The notes beneath the pieces were generated by a model that worked only from the letters and a program-made list of their open reading frames with translations, ran no database searches and was not told where the DNA came from. This document shows, one piece after another, positions 59,783-64,000 of a stretch of DNA of 64,000 bases. The translations under genes and the position numbers were made by a program. This stretch comes from Gordonia asplenii (GTDB lineage Bacteria > Actinomycetota > Actinomycetes > Mycobacteriales > Mycobacteriaceae): positions 62,001 to 126,000 of the forward strand of contig NZ_JABBNB010000005.1 in assembly GCF_012933505.1 (NCBI RefSeq), read 5' to 3'. The first letter of the stretch is position 1. Each line of letters begins with the position of its first letter.

Positions 59783-60070
59783 ATGAGCGGCCCGCAGTTC
59801 GATCTGGCGGCGATCCTTCGGGAGAAGCTGGCCACCCAGCCCTGGTACCGCAAGTCGGCGAACACCGTCACCTCGATCCTGACCCTCGGCGTCAACGTCG
59901 TCTGGGTGCTCGTGTCCCTGGGTGTCGACGTCGACCCGACGATCATCGCCGGGGTCGCCGCAGCGATCCAGGTCCTGGGTGTCGTCGGTGTGCGCCTGAC
60001 CCCGAACGGTGTGACGGAGCGGCAGATCAAGGAAATCGAGGAGTACACCGGCCGGCATCGGAGGCTGTGA
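59783..60070 (+). CDS. Holin-like membrane protein
   Basis: 95 residues. A soluble N-terminus, two transmembrane helices ('ILTLGVNVVWVLVSLGV' and 'TIIAGVAAAIQVLGVVGV') and a charged tail with 'TERQIKEIEEYTGRHRRL'. Begins right after the lysin stop. Size and topology suit a class II holin. Confidence 0.65.
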   Translation: MSGPQFDLAAILREKLATQPWYRKSANTVTSILTLGVNVVWVLVSLGVDVDPTIIAGVAAAIQVLGVVGVRLTPNGVTERQIKEIEEYTGRHRRL

Positions 60071-60498
60071 TGCGGTGGCCGATCCGCCGCGGCGGCTGGG
60101 TGCCGCTGCTGCCGCTGCCGTGGCGCATGGCTGTGATGGCGCTGATCCCCACCACCCCCGTCCTGCTGGGCGTGGACTACCTGATGGGCGAGTCAGGCAG
60201 CACCCTGACTCAGGTGGAGAAGGCGATGCCGCTGGATGTGTGGGGGTGGCTGCTCATCGTGTCCGGATCTGCCATCTTCGTGGGGTTCGGGATGCGGTGG
60301 CGGCTGGTCACCATCGGCGCACTCCATGTTGCTGGGGCTGTGCTCATCACCCTGGCTGTGGGGATCGGCGCGGAGACCATCGACTGGCAGGGCGGATTCC
60401 GGGGCCCCTGGTTGTATCTGGCGTTCGGGCTGGCTTCGTGGATGACCGCGTTCGGGTACGTCGTCCGCAAGGGTGGAGGTACCCGTGGATCCAAGTAA
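60067..60498 (+). CDS. Polytopic membrane protein of the lysis cassette
   Basis: 143 residues with about four transmembrane helices ('MAVMALIPTTPVLLGVDYLM', 'WLLIVSGSAIFVGFG', 'IGALHVAGAVLITLAVGIGA', 'LYLAFGLASWMTAFGYVV'). It overlaps the preceding gene by 4 nt; ATG 60070 is an alternative start. Could be a second holin or antiholin. Confidence 0.55.
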   Translation: MMRWPIRRGGWVPLLPLPWRMAVMALIPTTPVLLGVDYLMGESGSTLTQVEKAMPLDVWGWLLIVSGSAIFVGFGMRWRLVTIGALHVAGAVLITLAVGIGAETIDWQGGFRGPWLYLAFGLASWMTAFGYVVRKGGGTRGSK

Positions 60499-60892
60499 CG
60501 CTCCCGCGGGGATTCCGCCGCTGGTGTGGCTGCTGATCTGGCTGATCGGCGGGCCCACCACCATCGCGCTGCTGTGTACCAAGGCAGCGTCGCGGCTCCC
60601 GGGTTTCCTTGGCGCACTGGGACGGTGGTGGCAGGCAAGGGAACCGGCCGCCCGCTCGTATCGGGTATCACAGGAGGAGATCGCCCGCCTGAACTCGATG
60701 TACGACGAGCTCAAGGCTGACTTCGATGAGCTGCGCCGTGAGGTCCGCAAACTCAACGGCGAGTTGACCGCGGAGAAGCGGGAGAAGTGGTCACTGCTCG
60801 CCTACGTGCGCGTGCTCATCGACTCACACAGGCGGCACGCCCCGCACGCCGACATCCCGTCAGCGCCCGTCGACCTCCACAAGTACCTGTGA
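60485..60892 (+). CDS. Membrane-anchored coiled-coil protein (possible spanin-like)
   Basis: 135 residues, GTG 60485. One transmembrane helix ('LVWLLIWLIGGPTTIALLC', about residues 12-30), then a charged coiled coil (about 65-105, 'DELKADFDELRREVRKLNGE') and a His/Pro-rich tail. The layout recalls Rz-type or LysB-independent lysis accessories. It ends the rightward late transcript before a strong terminator. Confidence 0.5.
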   Translation: MDPSNAPAGIPPLVWLLIWLIGGPTTIALLCTKAASRLPGFLGALGRWWQAREPAARSYRVSQEEIARLNSMYDELKADFDELRREVRKLNGELTAEKREKWSLLAYVRVLIDSHRRHAPHADIPSAPVDLHKYL

Positions 60893-60903
60893 CGCAACAC
60901 GAA

Positions 60904-60926
60904 CGGCCCCCACAGTGTGGGGGCCG
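60904..60926. terminator. Bidirectional intrinsic terminator
   Basis: CGGCCCCCA pairs with TGGGGGCCG around a short loop. It separates the lysis cassette from the converging leftward block. Confidence 0.75.
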
Positions 60927-60938
60927 CTCGTCGTCTGG

Positions 60939-61490
60939 CTAGAACAGGGACAGCTGGCCGACGCTGACCGGCTGGAATCCGCACGCCTCCAGCACCAGCT
61001 GCTGGAGGTTGTCCTGCACCTGGCGTGCCCGCGCGTAGTGATCGGTCACCTGCTGCTCGGTGGGATGCCACATGTCGCGATACAGGGGGCTGGTCTGGGC
61101 GGCGTGCCACTCGATGCCGCGTGGGCACTGGCAGCTGGTGGACCAGTAGACGGCTTCCCGCGTGTTGGCTCGGTGAGCCTCACGCAGCTGGTCCCGCGTC
61201 TCGGTGGTCAGGGACAGCGCGTACCGGCGCAGCTCTGCCTTCCTGATCATGGCGTGTGGGTGGTCGCTGCTCGACTCGTCACGCCAGAACCACGGGGAGA
61301 CGATGCGGCCTCGACCGCAGCTGACCCCGGATTCCAGCCATTCCGGGTAGTCGTCAGTGAGGCGTCCGTTGCTGGACCCGAAGCTTGACGCCATCAATCG
61401 TGGGATGCCAGCGTCGGGATCGGTCAGGCAGTCCGCGACCATCCAGCCGCCGACACCAGCGAGCAGCCAGCGCTGCTTCTCGGTCAGCAT
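60939..61490 (-). CDS. Hypothetical phage protein (183 residues)
   Basis: 'TEKQRWLLAGVGGWMVADCL' N-terminus, a Cys-containing centre ('YWSTSCQCPRGIEWHAAQ') and 'TEQQVTDHYARARQVQDNLQ' helix. Coupled to the upstream HIT gene (TGATG). Unrecognised accessory gene. Confidence 0.55.
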   Translation of the reverse strand: MLTEKQRWLLAGVGGWMVADCLTDPDAGIPRLMASSFGSSNGRLTDDYPEWLESGVSCGRGRIVSPWFWRDESSSDHPHAMIRKAELRRYALSLTTETRDQLREAHRANTREAVYWSTSCQCPRGIEWHAAQTSPLYRDMWHPTEQQVTDHYARARQVQDNLQQLVLEACGFQPVSVGQLSLF

Positions 61491-62032
61491 CACGCCTCGC
61501 TCTCCAGTCTGGCGAGCATGTCCAGCCAGCGGCGCTCCATCTTGAGGTCGCCCACCGCTCTAGCAGCGATCGCCCGCCGTCGATAGGACTCCGCGCGTTC
61601 CTCAACGGTCATCGACGCGTTGGCGTCCCGGGCAGACCACGGCAACAACAGGCGATCGCCCTCGTGGCGCGGCAGGTAGTGGACGTGGACATGCGGGATC
61701 GTCTGCGTGGCAGCCGATCCCGACGACAGGATCAGGTTGAACGGCGTATCCCGGCCGTCCGTCGCGTACCCGTAAGCGCAGCGGAACGCGGCTGCCGCCG
61801 CCTCTGGGCTACGGTGCTCGGCGTGATAGGTCGGCACGAACAGCATGTGCCCCGGTATCACCGGGTTGAGAGGCTCGAACCACATCACCGGGCTCATGCG
61901 GTGGTAGAACACGCGGCGCGACGTCGGCCCCACGTCGCAGTGCGCGACAGTGTAGGGACGCTCGTGTGCTGCTCGTGGAGGCCTCAGCTTCGCGTACTCG
62001 CAGAACGGGCAATCGTCCTGGTACTCACTCAC
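61490..62032 (-). CDS. HIT-family protein
   Basis: 180 residues, GTG 62032. Zinc-like 'CPFCEYAK' start, 'FEPLNPVIPGHMLFVPTYHA' and the histidine triad 'IPHVHVHYLPR'. HIT proteins hydrolyse nucleoside monophosphate derivatives such as AppppA or AMP conjugates. A phage copy could act on nucleotide signals. Overlaps the genes on both sides. Confidence 0.8.
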   Translation of the reverse strand: MSEYQDDCPFCEYAKLRPPRAAHERPYTVAHCDVGPTSRRVFYHRMSPVMWFEPLNPVIPGHMLFVPTYHAEHRSPEAAAAAFRCAYGYATDGRDTPFNLILSSGSAATQTIPHVHVHYLPRHEGDRLLLPWSARDANASMTVEERAESYRRRAIAARAVGDLKMERRWLDMLARLESEA

Positions 62033-62501
62033 CGGTGGCCTCCTGACGTTGCGCCAGAACACGCTCCAACTCGTCTAACGCGAGCTTGCCGCGTCGGACC
62101 GCGGCCTCCGCGTCAGCGGCGCATTCATCCGCGTAGTCGCGCGCGTTGGCCACGATGGTGTCCCAGTCCTCACTGGCACCCTTGCGCACGAAGTAGCGGT
62201 GCTGGAGGCCACGCTGGGCGCTGATCGTTTCCCGATCCTTCGGGGCGTACCGCTTCCACTGATCCGGTGTCCCGCGGTCGTACCGGGGTAGCTCGTGGAA
62301 GTCGTTGGTGTTGAACACCACCTCGGCGGTGGCGATCTCCTCGTCGGTCAGCACGTGGCTGTCCACGCCCACGTTCCAGTAGGTGTCGACCAGGACCTGT
62401 CGGCCGCGTGGGCGTATCGCCCACGCCATCCCTTCCCGGCAATGGTCTCGGCTGGGCGTGTAGCGAACCACGTCGCCGGGCTTGATGTCGCCGCGTTTCA
62501 T
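62025..62501 (-). CDS. Hypothetical phage protein with N-terminal SH3-like fold (158 residues)
   Basis: 'KRGDIKPGDVVRYTPSRD' and 'GRQVLVDTYWNVGVDSHVLT' resemble small beta-barrel starts. Then a charged helical half rich in Ala, Glu and Arg ('ADECAADAEAAVRRGKLALD'). ATG 62501 overlaps the upstream stop. Unrecognised. Confidence 0.5.
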   Translation of the reverse strand: MKRGDIKPGDVVRYTPSRDHCREGMAWAIRPRGRQVLVDTYWNVGVDSHVLTDEEIATAEVVFNTNDFHELPRYDRGTPDQWKRYAPKDRETISAQRGLQHRYFVRKGASEDWDTIVANARDYADECAADAEAAVRRGKLALDELERVLAQRQEATGE

Positions 62502-63154
62502 TCGTTGTCGCCTTCCAGGTGGGTGCGGATCAGGGCGGCCACCTCCGGGCCGGTCATCGTCACGTCGTAGGACAGGTGCAGCCGGTGAGCCTCCTCGAGG
62601 AGTGCGGTCACCGCCGCTGTCCGGCGCCCAATCGCGTGCCGCACAGTGGTGTACGCGTCCAAGTCGAGGGGGCCGCGCGTCAGCCCGGCAGCCTTGTAGA
62701 TGCTGGTCAGGTACTGGTCGGAGGCGTCCTCCCACCAGGCGGCTGTTTCCTGCCACATCGCTGCGTTCTGCTGCCAGTAGTCCGTTGCGGCGGTGAACCA
62801 TTCCGCCCAGGCGCGTAGCTCGGTGTCGTCCGGCCAGCCGGGTAGCTCGATGGTGACGACCGGGTTGCCGTCCGCGTCGGCCTCTACCTTCCAGCCCAAC
62901 AGCGAGGACCTGGCGATGGCCACGTATCCGGCGGCAGTGTCGCTGACGCTCATCGCTTTGCCGTCTCCGTCCTCGCGCACCAGCCGGGCGATGACGGTGA
63001 CCTCCTCGTCGTCGAACCACTGCCCGGCCAGATCCAGCACCCTCCACGACGGGTAGTTGCCGTCGTCGTACCGTCGTGCCGCGACCTTCCCAACCGGGCA
63101 ATGCACCAGGTACACGGCATCGTTGCGTGCGTCCTTCGCGTCGATCACGCTCAT
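62498..63154 (-). CDS. Hypothetical phage protein (218 residues)
   Basis: ATG 63154 overlaps the upstream stop (ATGA). N-terminal half beta-rich ('AVYLVHCPVGKVAARRYDDG', 'WRVLDLAGQWFDDEEVTVIA'), C-terminal half helical with Trp-rich 'WQQNAAMWQETAAWWEDASD'. Unrecognised. Confidence 0.5.
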   Translation of the reverse strand: MSVIDAKDARNDAVYLVHCPVGKVAARRYDDGNYPSWRVLDLAGQWFDDEEVTVIARLVREDGDGKAMSVSDTAAGYVAIARSSLLGWKVEADADGNPVVTIELPGWPDDTELRAWAEWFTAATDYWQQNAAMWQETAAWWEDASDQYLTSIYKAAGLTRGPLDLDAYTTVRHAIGRRTAAVTALLEEAHRLHLSYDVTMTGPEVAALIRTHLEGDNE

Positions 63155-63489
63155 CGCAGGCTCCCATGGGAGCGGATCAGTCGCGCCCAAATCCCCATCG
63201 CCAGAACATGCTCCGCGTGGGTCTGGGGCGCGTTGTCAAACTGGTCGTACCCGCCATCCTCGTAGCAGGTGCAGCCAGCGTGCTGGATGTGCAATGCGTA
63301 CGTGACGCCACAGGAACAACCGATGGACTCCTCACGCGGCTCGCTGTACCCGTCGCCACCGCTGAAGGTGACGTACTGGTGGGCCCTACGTAGTTCGGTG
63401 ACCGTCGTCGGCTGGGGTGGTGTCGGCGCGTCGGTAGCCGGTTCTGTCCAGTCCGGCCAGTCTTCGAATCCGTTGTCAGGCATGGTCAT
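63151..63489 (-). CDS. Hypothetical phage protein with Cys cluster (112 residues)
   Basis: ATG 63489 after the GAGAGGACAACACC leader typical of leftward genes. Cysteines in 'SIGCSCGVTYALHIQHAGCT' suggest a metal site. Pro/Thr-rich N-terminus. Unrecognised. Confidence 0.5.
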   Translation of the reverse strand: MTMPDNGFEDWPDWTEPATDAPTPPQPTTVTELRRAHQYVTFSGGDGYSEPREESIGCSCGVTYALHIQHAGCTCYEDGGYDQFDNAPQTHAEHVLAMGIWARLIRSHGSLR

Positions 63490-63824
63490 GGTGTTGTCCT
63501 CTCGGTGAATACGTACAGGCCTTCGTCGGTGAGCAGGTACCAGCCCTCACCGCACCAAGGCGTGATGTAGACCGGCACCTGTTCGGTGTCGGCGTGGATG
63601 CCAGCGCCAGGAGCCATGCGCCCCAAGCGGATAGCGTCGAGCGGGTTGGCGTGGAGGCCCATGTGGCAGAGGCGGCACAGCGACAACGAATTGCTGGGTC
63701 GCCATGCCCCGCCCTGCCCGCGGCCGATGCGGTGTGAGTATTCGAGCGGTCCTGCTGCCCTACAGATTTCGCATCGGCCACCCGATCGCGCGCGCACGAT
63801 CTCGCGCGAGGCCGTCTCGTTCAC
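63486..63824 (-). CDS. HNH endonuclease
   Basis: 112 residues, GTG 63824. The HNH motif is complete: 'CEICRAAGPLEYSHRIGRGQ', Asn in 'PSNSLSLCRLCHMGLHANP', with four zinc-type Cys. Phage HNH proteins may aid packaging or be homing enzymes; packaging partnership is unlikely here because terL is 36 kb away. C-terminal region unusually long. Confidence 0.8.
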   Translation of the reverse strand: MNETASREIVRARSGGRCEICRAAGPLEYSHRIGRGQGGAWRPSNSLSLCRLCHMGLHANPLDAIRLGRMAPGAGIHADTEQVPVYITPWCGEGWYLLTDEGLYVFTERTTP

Positions 63825-64000
63825 AGCTCCTCGCTCGGGTAGACGAGTTTCGCTGTGTCGCAAGGCCACGTGGCAAGAAACCCGATCCGGGTGTAACACG
63901 AGGAACACACGTCGTCACCTGGGTACTGGGCCAGACGGTGATGCAGTGCCCGGATCGGCGCGAGAGCCTCGCGGGCGGCTGCCTTCACCAGGAACGCGAT
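63821..64000 (-). CDS. Partial leftward gene running off the window edge
   Basis: The last 59 residues of a protein: a helix ('IAFLVKAAAREALAPIRALH'), then 'HRLAQYPGDDVCSSCYTRIG' with a CxxC, ending 'KLVYPSEEL'. TGA at 63821-63823 overlaps the HNH GTG. The CxxC and coupling suggest a small zinc-binding phage protein. The 5' part is beyond 64,000. Confidence 0.6.
   Translation of the reverse strand: MAFLVKAAAREALAPIRALHHRLAQYPGDDVCSSCYTRIGFLATWPCDTAKLVYPSEEL

Overview
The window is high-GC actinobacterial DNA in two parts. Positions 1 to about 13,890 are ordinary chromosome of a mycolic-acid-containing member of the Mycobacteriales. The host looks most like Gordonia or a close relative, which is an inference from gene content: otsA/otsB trehalose synthesis, ThrE, an L,D-transpeptidase lipoprotein, two LmeA-like (DUF2993) lipid-binding proteins and two DUF2505 proteins. 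From a tRNA-Thr(TGT) gene at 13,891 to the end of the window lies a temperate siphovirus prophage of at least 50 kb. Its tyrosine integrase starts just downstream of the tRNA. The right attachment site was not seen and is probably beyond 64,000.

Prophage layout. 14.1-16.6 kb: integrase, a zinc-ribbon protein, a secreted MmpS-like protein (leftward) and a serine-recombinase-like DNA-binding protein without a catalytic domain (leftward). 16.8-22.3 kb: a tightly coupled rightward operon with a ParB-like protein, a DpdA-type DNA 7-deazaguanine transglycosylase, QueD, QueE and FolE plus small proteins; it would make and insert a 7-deazaguanine base in phage DNA. No QueC is visible. 22.4-25.3 kb: leftward island of small accessory genes. 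25.4-35.2 kb: terminase, portal interrupted by an intein, a MuF head protein with a C-terminal papain-fold toxin domain, then a second toxin-like protein; each toxin gene is followed by a small gene that could encode immunity. 35.3-43.9 kb: capsid protease carrying a 2H phosphoesterase domain, major capsid protein, connector-region proteins, a fibre-like protein, a one-spacer type I-E CRISPR-like element with its own promoter and terminator, and the major tail protein. 44-58.7 kb: head-tail and tail genes, interrupted by a two-gene leftward island at 45.3-45.9 kb. 58.8-60.9 kb: lysis genes (NlpC/P60 lysin with LGFP repeats and membrane proteins). 60.9-64 kb: another leftward accessory block that includes HIT and HNH proteins and runs off the edge. 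No DNA polymerase, helicase, primase or classical HTH repressor is visible.

Three repeated regulatory elements tie the prophage together. Eight 19-bp palindromes (consensus GTNACARTGNCAYTGTNAC, second base often A) sit at the heads of rightward units. Five copies of a conserved leader motif (TGCTGCTGGCTGTGGGCCGG) lie 21-31 nt upstream of the late genes for capsid, major tail, tape measure and lysin and the second toxin. Two near-copies of a divergent promoter region drive leftward islands through TTGCGN-17-TAGYTT promoters. The simplest reading is a lysogen in which a palindrome-binding repressor, possibly the catalytic-domain-less recombinase, silences rightward units while the leftward islands remain expressed.

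All functional names come from motif reading of the translated sequence, not from database searches. Start codons were chosen from Shine-Dalgarno spacing and overlaps.
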